From Sympetrum striolatum (Eukaryota; Arthropoda; Insecta; Odonata; Libellulidae): a stretch of DNA of 64,000 nucleotides. The position numbers and the translations under genes were made by a program. Positions within the stretch are counted from its first letter, which is position 1; the number at the start of each line of letters is the position of its first letter. Positions 1-10,003 of the stretch are shown here, piece by piece. The stretch lies in contig CANPUZ010000035.1 of assembly GCA_947579665.1 (NCBI GenBank), positions 589,619 through 653,618 of the forward strand, read 5' to 3'. Under the pieces are notes generated by a model that saw only the letters and a program-made list of their open reading frames with translations, had not been told where the DNA came from and ran no database searches.

Positions 1-572
1 TGATACAAAAATATGTTTTTTACAAAAGTTATAGTATATTATATTTTCTAAAACATTTATAAATAATAGTATATACCTAAATATCATATTTATGGAAATA
101 TTTTAAAAACCGGAAATGAGCTTTGAAGAATGAAGCTCAACTTCCGGTTAACCGATTTACTCCAAAAACTAATCAACTCTAACGACATCAAACAAAGTAC
201 TATATATGGAATTTGGTGTTGATATATTGAATAGTTTTTAAGTTAGAGCGCCCACAAAGTACATAACAGCTACTTCCGGTTTATCGGTATTTCACGAATA
301 ACTCCTAATCAACCGGTGATATAAAAATATGTTAAATACAAAAGTTATAGTAAATTTTATTATCTAAAACTTTTATTAGTAATACAATACACGTATAAAT
401 CATATTTATGGAGATATTTTGAAAACCGGAAATGAGCTTTAATGAATGAAGCTCGACTTCCGGTCAACCGATTAACTCCAAAACCTAATCAACTCTGACA
501 GCACACACCACAGTACCATTTACGAAGTTTGGTATTAATACGACCAATAGTTTTCACGATAGAGCGCCCACT
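1..572. repeat. Tandem dimer of a ~316 bp satellite-like repeat
   Basis: Two copies of the same sequence lie head to tail. The first starts at 1 and the second at 317 (TGATAYAAAAATATGTT at both), so the period is about 316 bp. Each contains an imperfect palindrome, ACCGGAAATGAGCTT followed by AAGCTC and ACTTCCGGT, at about 109-150 and 425-465. Both carry the phrase AGAGCGCCCAC near the end. Copy 2 stops at a CA repeat after this phrase, so it is truncated. The monomer has no B-box core, so it is a different family from the array that follows. Function unknown; no gene seen. Confidence 0.8.
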
Positions 573-573
573 A

Positions 574-604
<31 letters not shown>

Positions 605-614
605 TACACACAGA
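571..614. repeat. CA dinucleotide microsatellite
   Basis: An almost pure CA tract with a few T interruptions. It breaks the second copy of the 316 bp repeat. The short ORFs crossing it (TH or CV repeats) are products of the microsatellite and not genes. Confidence 0.95.
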
Positions 615-745
615 AATCATTCCGAAAATGGTCAAAATGTGTTCTAGGGACCCCAAAACATGTATTTCCGTTAAAATCTCGAAGTCGAATTTTTTCATGA
701 AAACAATACTTTCTCTATACTTCGTATATGGAGAAAGTAAAAAAT
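615..745. repeat. Dispersed-repeat-like spacer ending in a palindrome
   Basis: Sequence between the CA tract and the first B-box monomer. It ends in an inverted repeat, ACTTTCTC with GAGAAAGT around a short loop (about 705-740), resembling a terminal or foldback end of a DNA element. No coding potential recognised. Identity is uncertain; I assign it only because it matches neither neighbouring satellite. Confidence 0.4.
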
Positions 746-1440
746 AATGAAATACAAACCATATGTATTTTAAACGGGAGACATATTTACCGCCCGGCAT
801 CGAACCCGGGTCCTTCTGGTAAAACATCCTATGCAACATAATAGAAGATATTATTCTTTAACTATGTGAAAAAATTCAAGCAGAAATATTGGCTGCAACT
901 GCCTCAATCGAAGTCTTACTTTTCCCTTATATTCCTTATGAGAGAAATGTTAATGTGCTCTGGCAACGAAACCCAGGAATAGTACGGTCTTATGAAAATT
1001 TTTTTCCTAAACCAATTCTTACCTTACACTTTCCGGCTAAGCACGAACTTCATATTATTTCGAGAAGTGCATTTAAAAAAATAATGAAAAACAGCTCCCA
1101 TGTATTTTAAAGGGCAGATCTTTGCATCGTCCTAGCATCGAACCCAGGATATTTTTTGTGAAAGTCATTGATGTTTTCGAAATTCCAAGGCCATAAGTAT
1201 AGGCACCTTGAGTTTTATTTCTCTAACTATCCGGAAAGTATTTTTTAAAAATTCCCGAAAATCACGGCAATGCATTTAAACGGGAAAAATCGGGACTTTG
1301 GGGCCCTCTGGAATCGAACCTATGACACTGAGGATCAAAGTCGCTTTTTTCCTGGGGGTTTCACGTAATGGCCAATACGTCATAAAAATTTCAAGGCAAT
1401 GACGCTTGTAGTTTTGCCTGTGAATTTGTATCCTATCTAT
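740..1440 (+). repeat. Variant satellite segment, first copy
   Basis: The left edge of the array uses monomer variants not seen in the standard unit, with phrases such as CGCCCGGCATCGAACCCGGG and CCTTATGAGAGAAATG. The same succession occurs at about 9,220-9,910, so this is one of two paralogous ~0.7 kb segments. One core is mutated (ACGAAACCC near 967). Such divergent edge monomers are usual at borders of homogenised satellite arrays. Confidence 0.75.
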
Positions 1441-1916
1441 ATACCTATATAGCTATATAGCTATATGGCTATATGAGTAAAATGTAGCTTGCATACTGCA
1501 AGCAGATCGGCAATACTAATTTCATATCGGCATCATATCGGGACGGTCCTCAAAAGAAAAAAAAAGGATTTAATTTTTTCTTAAAATTCGCTGAAATTTC
1601 ATCATCTGGCATCGAACCCGGGTCTTATTGGTAAACCTACTATGAAACACAATAGAAGATCACCATCTCTAACTATGTGTGAAAATTCCAGCAGAAATAT
1701 TGGCTACAACTGCCTCAAAAGACGTTCTAATTTTCACGAATGTAAATGGCTCTCTGGATTCGAACCAAGGACGATCTTGGAAATCTAAAACATGTCTCTG
1801 AAATGTATCCATGATGTTTATCTATATGCCAAATTTCAAGTTTCTATATTATTGGGAAAGAATTCAAAATAATTCCTAAAAATCGGATCAACTTCTGATT
1901 GCAGAGACACCTGGTG

Positions 1917-2094
1917 TCGAACCCAGGACATATTGTAAGCTGTGAGTGCACAGTTTGATTTGTTAGAACCTTTTCTTGTATTATCTAACTAAAATTACCA
2001 ATTTCATGTCTGCATCATATCGGGAAGGCCGTCAAAAAAGAAAAAAAGGTTGGAAAATTTTCTTAAAATTCGTTGTAATTTAATCGTCTGGCAT
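1917..2094 (+). repeat. Truncated higher-order unit (C joined to A; D, E, F missing)
   Basis: After the C core at 1917 the next core, at 2094, is type A, so monomers D, E and F, the microsatellite and the hairpin spacer are missing. The joint lies near 1,985-2,000, where C-type sequence runs into the ATCATATCGGGAAGG phrase that precedes monomer A. This fits unequal crossing-over or deletion between diverged monomers. Confidence 0.7.
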
Positions 2095-3166
2095 CGAACC
2101 TGGGTCTTTATGGTGAACTTACTATGCAGCACAACAGAAAATCACCATCTCTTACTATGTGTAAAAATTCAAGCAGATATATTGGCTCCAACTGCCTCAA
2201 ACGACGTCCTACTTTTCAATAATGTAAATGGCTCTCTGGATTTGAACCAAGGACGATCTAGGAAATTTTAAACACGTTTTTGAAATGTATCTATGTTCTC
2301 TATCTATATGCCTAATTTCATGTTATAATATTATTGTGAAGGGGTTTAAATTAATTCTCAAATATCGGTTAATTTACTGATGTACAGACGCCTGGTGTCG
2401 AACCCAGGAAATATTGGTAGCTGTGAATGCACAGTATGACTTATTAGGACTTCATCTTATTTCATACAAATTTTGAAGTCGATATCATGCCGGGAAGTAC
2501 CTAAAACTTTTTACTGTTATCTCCATAAGAAATGCATGGAGGAATGTAATTGGTTCTCTGGGATCGAACCAAGGACCATCAGCGAATATGTAAAATTTGA
2601 TTATGAAATATATGTATGATCTCCAACCTCATGCCGAATTTCAAGTTTCCTTGCCATCGGGAAAGGGTCCAAAAAAAATCTTTAAAATCGCCGCAATGCA
2701 TTTTAAACGGCCGATTTTTGCCTCGACCTAGCATCGAACCCAGGATATCTTCCGTGAAACTCATTTATGTTTTCGATAGATAATGATCATATATATAGGC
2801 TCCATGAGTTTTGATTCTCTACCTATCCGGGAAGTATTTTTTAAAAATTCCCGAAAATCACGGCAATGCATTTAAACGGGAAAAATCGGGACTTTGGGGC
2901 CCTCTGGAATCGAACCAATGACAGTGAGGTTCAAAATCGCAATTTTTCTGGAGGTTACACGTTATGGCCAAAATGTCGTAAAAATTTCAGGTCAATGACG
3001 ATTGTGGTTTAGCCTGTGAATTTGTATCCTCGCTATATATCTATTATATATAGATGCTTCTCCGGATTCATTCATATATCATACGAGTAAAATGTTGCTT
3101 GCATACTGCAAGCAGATCAACAGCACTAATTTCATATCGGCATAATATCGGGACGGTCCTTAAAAG

Positions 3167-3290
3167 AAAAAAAAAAGTTTGAAATTTTTCTTTAAATTCG
3201 GAGACATATGATCGCCTGGCATCGAACCCGGGTCTTTCCAGTGATACTTACTATGCAGCACAATAGAACATCACCATCTCTAACTAAGTG
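3167..3290 (-). promoter_or_regulatory. Candidate Pol III-like module in monomer A (representative, forward block)
   Basis: The minus-strand counterpart: CCATCTCTAACTA (box A complement, about 3,273-3,285), GGCATCGAACC (box B complement, about 3,219-3,229) and an A run (about 3,167-3,176) that reads as an oligo-T terminator on the minus strand. The same trio recurs on the minus strand near 1,555-1,690, 2,040-2,165, 4,298-4,425, 8,885-9,010, 11,221-11,345, 12,345-12,470, 13,435-13,560, 14,620-14,745, 15,733-15,855 and 16,815-16,940. Some copies have damaged box B cores (near 12,400 and 15,789). Confidence 0.4.
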
Positions 3291-5296
3291 TGAAAATTTA
3301 AGCAGAAATATGGGCTACAATTGCCTCAAAAGACGTTCTAATTTTCACGAATTTAAATGGCTCTCTGGATTCGAACCAAGGACGATCTGGGAAATCTAAA
3401 AATTATTTCTGAACTTTATTATGATCTTTATCTATATGCCTAATTTGAAGTTTCTATCTTATTGGCAAAGGTTTCAAAATAATTCCTAAAAATCAGATCA
3501 ACTTCTGATTGCAGAGACACCTGGTATCGAACACAGGACACATTGATAGCTGTGATTGCTCTGTTTGATTTGTATGTACTTGATCTTTCTATAGGCCAAG
3601 CATGAAGTCGATATCATTCCGGGAAGTACCAAAAATTTGTTTCCGTTATCTCCGTAAGAAATGCATTGAGGAATTTAAATGTCCCTCTGGGATCGAACCA
3701 AGGACCATCAGCGAATATGTAAAATTCGATTATGATATGTTTTCATGATATCTAACCTCATACCGAATTTCAAGTTTCTATGCCATCGGATAAGGTTCCA
3801 AAAATAATCTTAAAAATCGCCACAATGCATTTTAAACGGCCGATTTTTGCCCCGACCTAGCATCGAACCAAGGATAATATTCGTAGATGTCTTTATGGTT
3901 TACTTTAGATATGCACGGCATCTAGCGATCCCTTGAATTTCAACTCTCTCCTTTTCCGGGAAGTGCCTCAAAAAAAAATTTCGAAAATCCCTGCCATGCA
4001 ATCTTATGGGGAAAATCGGGACTTTGGGGCCTTCTGGAATCGAACCCATGACACCGAGGTTCTAAGTCGGCTTTTTCCTGGAGGTTACACGTCATGGCCA
4101 TAACGTGGTAAAAATTTCAAGTCGGTGGCACTTGTGGAACATGGTTAGAATTTTGATCCCCTATATCTATTATATATAGATGCTTCTCCGGATTCATTCA
4201 TATCTATCTATTATACGAGTAAAATGTAACTTGCATACTGCAAGCAGATCGACAACACTAATTTCATATCGGCATCATATCGGGATGGTCCTCAAAAGAA
4301 AAAAAAAAAGGATTGAAATTTTTCTTAAAATTCGCTGAAATTCCATCGTCTGGCATCGAAGCCGGGTCTTTACTGTGAACTTACTATGCATTACAATAGA
4401 ACATCACCATCTCTAACTATGTGTGAAAATTCAAGCAGAAATAATGGCTACAACTGCCTCAAAAGACGCTATAATGTTCACGAATGTAAATGGCTCTCGG
4501 GACTCGAACCAAGGACGATTTTGGAAATTGAAAAAACGTTTCAGAAAGTTCTTAATCACCTCAATCTATATGCCAAATTTCAAGTTTCTATATTATTGGG
4601 AAAGGTTTCAAAATAATTCCTGAAAATCGGATCAACCTCTGATTGCAGAGGCACCTGGTGTCGAACCCAGGACACAGTGATAGCTTTGAATGCATATTTT
4701 GATTTGTTAAGACTTGTTCTTCTATCATGCAAAGTTTAAAGTTGATAGCATGCCGGGAAGTACCTAAAATTTGTTTCCGTTATCTCCGTAAGAAATGCAT
4801 TGAGGAATTTAAATGGCCCTCTGGGATCGAACCAAGGACCATCAGCGAAAATGTAAAATTTGATCCTGAAATATATTATTGATATCCAACTCCATGCCGA
4901 ATTTCAAGTTTCCATGCCATCGGGAAAGAGACCAAAAAAAATCTTAAAAATCGCCACAATGCAATTTAAACGGCCGATTTTTGCCCCGAGCTAGCATCGA
5001 ACCCAGGATATTTTCCGTAAAACTCATTTATGTTTTCGATAGATCATGACCATATATATAGGCTCCATGAGTTTTGATTCGCTACTTATCCGGAAAGTAT
5101 TTTTTTTAAATTCCCGAAAATCAACGCAATGCATTTAAACGGGAAAAATCGGGACTTTGGGGCCCTCTGGAATCGAACCCATGACACTGAGGTTCAAAAT
5201 CGCAATTTTTCTGGAGGTTATACGTTATGGCCAATATGTCGTAAAAATTTCAAGCCATTGACGCTAGTGGTTTAGCCTGTGACTTTGTATCCTCTC

Positions 5297-5376
5297 TATA
5301 TATATATATATCTATTAAATATAGATGCTTCTCCGGATTCATTCAAGGATATAGATAGATAGATAGATAGATAGGA
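5297..5376. repeat. Orientation switch 1 (tail to tail): microsatellite spacer
   Basis: The plus-oriented F monomer ends, followed by TA repeats, GATGCTTCTCCGGATTCATT, a GATA/TAGA tract (about 5,350-5,376) and then the reverse complement of an F-monomer tail. The higher-order array therefore inverts within less than 100 bp of simple sequence. No hairpin (GCTTGCATACTGCAAGC) is present on either side of this junction. Confidence 0.9.
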
Positions 5377-8300
5377 TACTAATTCACAGCCTAAACTATA
5401 AGCGTCATCGACTTGAAATTTTTACGACGTATTGGCCATAACGTATAACCACCAGAAAAATTGCGGTTTTGAACCTCAGTGTCATGGGTTCGATTCCAGA
5501 AGGCCCCAAAGTCGCCATTTTCCCCATAAGAATATATGGCGGGGATTTTCGAAAAATTTTTTGAGGCACTTCCCGGAAAAGGAGAGAGTTGAAATTCGAG
5601 GGATCGCTAGAAGCCGTGCATATCCAACGAAAATCAAAAAGATATCGCCGAATATGGTCCATGGTTCGATGCTAGGTCGGGGCAAAAATCGGCCGTTTAA
5701 ATTGCATTGTGGCGAATTTGAAGATTTTTTTTGGATCCTTTCCCGACAACATGGATACTTGAAACACGGCACGTGGATATATATGTTGAATATATTTCAT
5801 AATTGAATTTTACATGTTCGCTGATGTTCCTTGGTTCGATCCCAGATGGCCATTCGCACTTCTCAATGCATTTCTTACGGAGATAACGGAAACAAATTTT
5901 AGGTACTTCCCGGCATGTTATCGACTTCAAACTTTGCATATAGAAAGATCATGTCCATACAAATCAAACAGTGCATTCACAGCAATCAATGTGTCCTGGG
6001 TTCGACACCAGGTGTCTCTGCAATCAGAAGTTGATCCGATTTTTAGGAATTATTTTGAAAACTTTCCCAATAATATATAAACTTGAAATTCGGCATATAT
6101 ATAGAGATCATAGATTCATTTCATGAACATATTTTAGATTTCCTAGATAGTCCTTGGTTTGAATCCAGAGAGCCATTTACATTCGTGAGAAGTAGAACGT
6201 AGTTTGAGGCAGTTGTAACCAATATTTTTGGTTGAATTTTCACACACAGTCAGAGATGGTGATCTTCTATAGTGCTGCATAGTAAGATCACCAGAATGAC
6301 CCCGGTTCGATGCCAGACGATGAAATTGCAGCGAATTATAAGAATTTTTTCAATCCTTTTTTTTTTCTTTTGATGACCGTCCCGATTGTTGCCGATATAA
6401 AATTAGTATTGCCGATCTGCTTGCAGTATGCAAGCTACATTTTACTCGTATATATGAATATATGATATATATATATATATAGATGCTTCTCCGGATTCAT
6501 TCATATATATACCCAGATACCCAGATACCCAGATACCCAGATAGGATACAAATTCACAGGCTAAACCAAAAGCGTCATTGACTTGAAATTTTTACGACGT
6601 TATGGCCATGACGTGTAACCTCCAGGAAAAAGCCGACTTTGAACCTCGGTGTCATGGGTTCGATTACAGAAGGCCCCAAAGTCGCGATTTTCCCCATAAG
6701 ATTACATGGCAGGGATTTTGGAAAATTTTTTTGAGGCACTTCCCGGAAAAGGAGAGAGTTGAAATTCGAGGGATCGCTAGAAGCCGTGCATATCCAACGA
6801 AAATAAAAATGACATCACCGAATATGGTCCATGGTTCGATGCTACGTTGGGGCAAAAATCGGCCGTTTAAAATGCATTGCGGCGATTTTGAAGATTTTTT
6901 TTGGATCCTTTTCCGATGGCATGGAAACTTGAAATTCGGCACGTGGATAGATATCATGAAATTATATCATAATCAAATTTTACATGTTCGCTGATGGTCC
7001 TTGGTTCGATCCCAGAGAGCCATTTGCACTTCTCAATGCATTTCTTACGGAGATAACGGAAACAAAATTAAGGTACTTCCCGGCATGCTATCGACTTCAA
7101 ACTTTGCAAGATACAAGAACAATTCTTTACAAATCAAACTGTGAATTCACAGCTTACAATATGTCCTGGGTTCGACACCAGGTGTCTCTACAATCAGAAG
7201 TTGATCCGATTTTTAGGAATTATTTTGAAACCTTTCCCAATAATATAGAAATTTGAAATTCGGCATATGGGTAGAAATCATAAATAAAATTCCGAAACAT
7301 CTTTTACATTTTCAAGATCGTCCTTGGTTCGAATCCAGACAGCCATTTACATTCGTGAAAATTAGAACGTCTATTGAGGCAGTTGTAGCCAATATTTCTG
7401 CTTCAATTTTCACACATAGTTAGAGATGGTGATCTTCTATTGTGCTTCATAGTAGGTTCACCAGTAAGACACGGGTTCGATGCCAGACGATGAAATTTCA
7501 GCGAATTTTAAGAAAAATTACAATCCTTTTTTTTTCTTATGAGGACCGTCCCGATATTATGCCTATGTGAAATTAGTATTGCCGATCTGCTTGCAGTATG
7601 CAAGCTACATTTTACTCGTATGATATATGAATGAATCCGGAGAAGCATCTATATATAATAGATATATATATAGAGAGGATACAAATTCACAGCCTAAACC
7701 ACAAGCGTCATTGACTTGAAATTTTTACGACATATTGGCCATAACGTGTAACCGCCAGAAAAATTGCGATTTTGAACCTCAGTGTCATAGGTTCGATTCC
7801 AGAGGGCCCCAAAGTCCCGATTTTTCCCGTTTAAATGCATTGCTCTGATTTTCGGGAATTTTTAAAAAATACTTGCCGGATAGGTAGGGACTCAAAACTC
7901 AAGGAGCCGATATATATGGTCATGATCTATCGAAAACAAAAATGAGTTTTACTAAAAATATACTGGGTTCGATGCTAGGTCGAGGCAAAAATCGGCCGTT
8001 TAAAATGCATTGTGGCGATTTTTAAGATTTTTTTTGGACCCTTTCCCGATACCATGGATACTTGAAACTCGGCACGTAAATACATAAAATGAATATATTT
8101 CATAATCAAATTTTAGATGTTCGCTGATGGTCCTTGGTTCGATCCCAGAGGGCCATTTGCACTTCTCAATGCATTTCTTACGGAGATAACGGTAACAAAA
8201 TTAAGGTACTTCCCGGCATGCTATCGACTTCAAACTTTGCATGATAAAAAAGACAGCCCTTAAAAATCAAACTTTGAATTCTCAGATTACAATATTTCCT

Positions 8301-8752
8301 GGGTTCGACACCAGGTGTCTCTGCAATCAGAAATTGATCCGATATTTAGGAATTATTTTGAAACCTTTCTCAATAATATAGAAACTTGAAATTCGGTATA
8401 TATATAGATATCATATATAGGTTTCAGAAACAAATTTTAGATTTCCAAGATCGTCCTTGGTTCGAATCCAGAGAGCCATTTACATTCGTGAAAATTAGAA
8501 CGTCTTTTGAGGCAGTTCTAGCCAATATTTCTGCTTGAATTTTCACACATAGTTAGAGATGGTTATCCTTTGTTGCGCTGCATAGTAATTTTACCCGGAA
8601 GACCCGGGTTCGATGCCAGACGATGAAATTTCAGCGAATTTTATGAAAAAATTAAATCCTTTTTTTTCTTATGAGGACCGTCCCGATGTGATGCCGATAT
8701 GAAATTAGTATTGCCGATATGCTTGCAGTATGCAAGCTACATTTTACTCGTA
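5376..8752 (-). repeat. B-box satellite array, block 2 (inverted)
   Basis: Same family reading on the minus strand. GGTTCGA cores at about 5488, 5663, 5833, 6001, 6155, 6304, 6657, 6832, 7002, 7169, 7326, 7474, 7790, 7968, 8138, 8299, 8458 and 8606 give three complete F-E-D-C-B-A units. Hairpin spacers lie near 6,420-6,437, 7,587-7,604 and 8,720-8,737. The first unit joins a type-1 F tail (to about 5,480) to a type-2 F body (AGAAGGCCCC and following), showing exchange between unit classes. A six-base ACCCAG-type tract occurs at about 6,508-6,545. Confidence 0.92.
7415..7537 (+). promoter_or_regulatory. Candidate Pol III-like module in monomer A (representative, inverted block)
   Basis: On the plus strand, TAGTTAGAGATGG (box-A-like, 7,418-7,430) is followed about 43 nt later by GGTTCGATGCC (box-B-like, about 7,474-7,484), and 40-50 nt after that by a run of T (about 7,527-7,536) that could terminate RNA polymerase III. 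The order and spacing fit a type 2 Pol III gene of about 120-130 nt. Equivalent plus-strand modules lie near 6,240-6,370, 8,545-8,672, 18,800-18,920 and 19,935-20,058. Box A deviates from consensus and box B has one mismatch. Transcription is inferred, not shown. Confidence 0.4.
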
Positions 8753-8803
8753 TATATATATGGATACATGAATGAATCCGGAGAAGCATCTATCTATTAT
8801 ACG
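8750..8803. repeat. Orientation switch 2 (head to head): microsatellite spacer
   Basis: Two hairpin spacers face each other: an inverted copy ends near 8,751 and a direct copy begins near 8,800. Between them lie TA repeats and ATGAATGAATCCGGAGAAGC. This is the only switch at which the A-monomer sides meet. Confidence 0.9.
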
Positions 8804-9219
8804 AGTTAAATGTAGCTTGCATACTGCAAGAAGATCGACAACACTAATTTCATGTCGGCATCATATCGGGAAGGCCGTCAAAAGAAAAAAAAATGGATTG
8901 AAAATATTCTGATTATTCGCTGCATTTTATTCGTCCGGCATCGAACCCGGGTCTTCCTGGTGATACTTACTAAGCAGCACAATAGAAGATCACCATCTCT
9001 TACTATCTATGAAAATTCAAACAGAAATATTATCTGCAACTGCCTCAAACGACGTCCTACTTTTCCCTTATATTTCTTATGAGAGAAATGTTAATGTGGT
9101 CTGGCATCGAACCCAGGAATATTACGGTCTTCTGAAAACTGTTTTCTTAAACCAGTTTTAACCATACATCTTCCAGCCAAGCACGAACTTCCTATCAATT
9201 CGATAAGTGCATCAAAAAA

Positions 9220-9910
9220 TTTATGAAATACTAACCCTATGTATTTTAAACGGGAGACATATTTACCGCCCGGCATCGAACCCGGGTCTTTCTGGTGAAA
9301 CTTCCTATGCAACATAATAGAAGATATTATTCTTTAACTATGTGCGAAAATTCAAGCAGTAATATTGGCTGAAACTGCCTCAATCGAAGTCTTACTTTTC
9401 CCTTATATTCCTTATGAGAGAAATGTTAATGAGCTCTGGCATCGAACCCAGGAATAGTACGGTCTTATGAAAATTTTTTTCTTAAACCAATTCTTACCTT
9501 ACACTTTCCGGCTAAGCACGAACTTCCTATTATTTCGAGAAGTGCCTCAAAAAAAATAATGAAAAACAGCTCCCGTGTATTTTAAAGGACAGATCTTTGC
9601 ATCGTCTCAGCATCGATCCCAGGTTATTTTTTGTGAAAGTCATTGATGTTTCCGAAAGTCCAAGGCCATAAATATAGGCACCTTGAGTTTTATTTCTCTA
9701 CCTATCCGGAAAGTATTTTTTAAAAATTCCCGAAAATCAAGGCAATGCATTTAAACGGGAAAAAACGGGACTTTGGGGCCCTCTGGAATCGAACCTATGA
9801 CACTGAGGATCAAAGTCGCTATATTTCCTGGGAGTTTCACGTTATGGCTAATATGTCATAAAAATTTCAAGTAAATCACGCTTGTGGTTTAGGCTGTGAA
9901 TTAGTATCCT
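9220..9910 (+). repeat. Variant satellite segment, second copy
   Basis: Paralogue of the segment at 740-1,440, with the same order of variant monomers (cores near 9,276, 9,442, 9,613 and 9,789) and the same phrase CCTTATGAGAGAAATG. It sits inside the long plus block, about 8.5 kb from its twin. The unit just before it (cores near 8,941 and 9,107) also uses variant monomers. Confidence 0.75.
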
Positions 9911-9940
9911 ATCTATCTATCTATCTATATAGGTATATAC

Positions 9941-10003
9941 ATGAATGAATCCGGAGAAGCATCTATATATAATAGATATAGATGCTTCTCCGGATTCATT
10001 CAT
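9941..10003. repeat. Perfect 25 bp palindrome in a unit spacer
   Basis: Arms at 9,941-9,965 and 9,979-10,003 are exact reverse complements; each contains ATCCGGAGAAGC or its complement. A 13 bp AT-only loop separates them. It lies in the F-to-A spacer beside a TATC tract (9,908-9,930). Its sequence is the same motif that flanks all three orientation switches. Confidence 0.93.

Larger units (their letters stand above)
740..5345 (+). repeat. B-box satellite array, block 1 (plus orientation)
   Basis: Diverged monomers of about 150-180 bp share the core CTGGNNTCGAACCNAGG. Core positions read by eye: 800, 967, 1138, 1314, 1612, 1760, 1917, 2094, 2242, 2398, 2564, 2734, 2910, 3222, 3371, 3527, 3693, 3863, 4040, 4356, 4504, 4661, 4827, 4997, 5173. 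In the two complete units the spacings repeat (about 149, 156, 166, 170, 177, then 316), giving a six-monomer higher-order repeat of about 1,134 bp. Types by core: A GGCATCGAACCCGGG, B GGATTCGAACCAAGG, C GGTGTCGAACCCAGG, D GGGATCGAACCAAGG, E AGCATCGAACCCAGG, F GGAATCGAACCCATG. The long F-to-A gap holds a microsatellite and the hairpin GCTTGCATACTGCAAGC (near 1485, 3098, 4228). All ORFs here are accidental. Confidence 0.93.

Noticed and set aside
489..839. ORF with a Cys-Val run
   Set aside because: It is a frame through the CA microsatellite.
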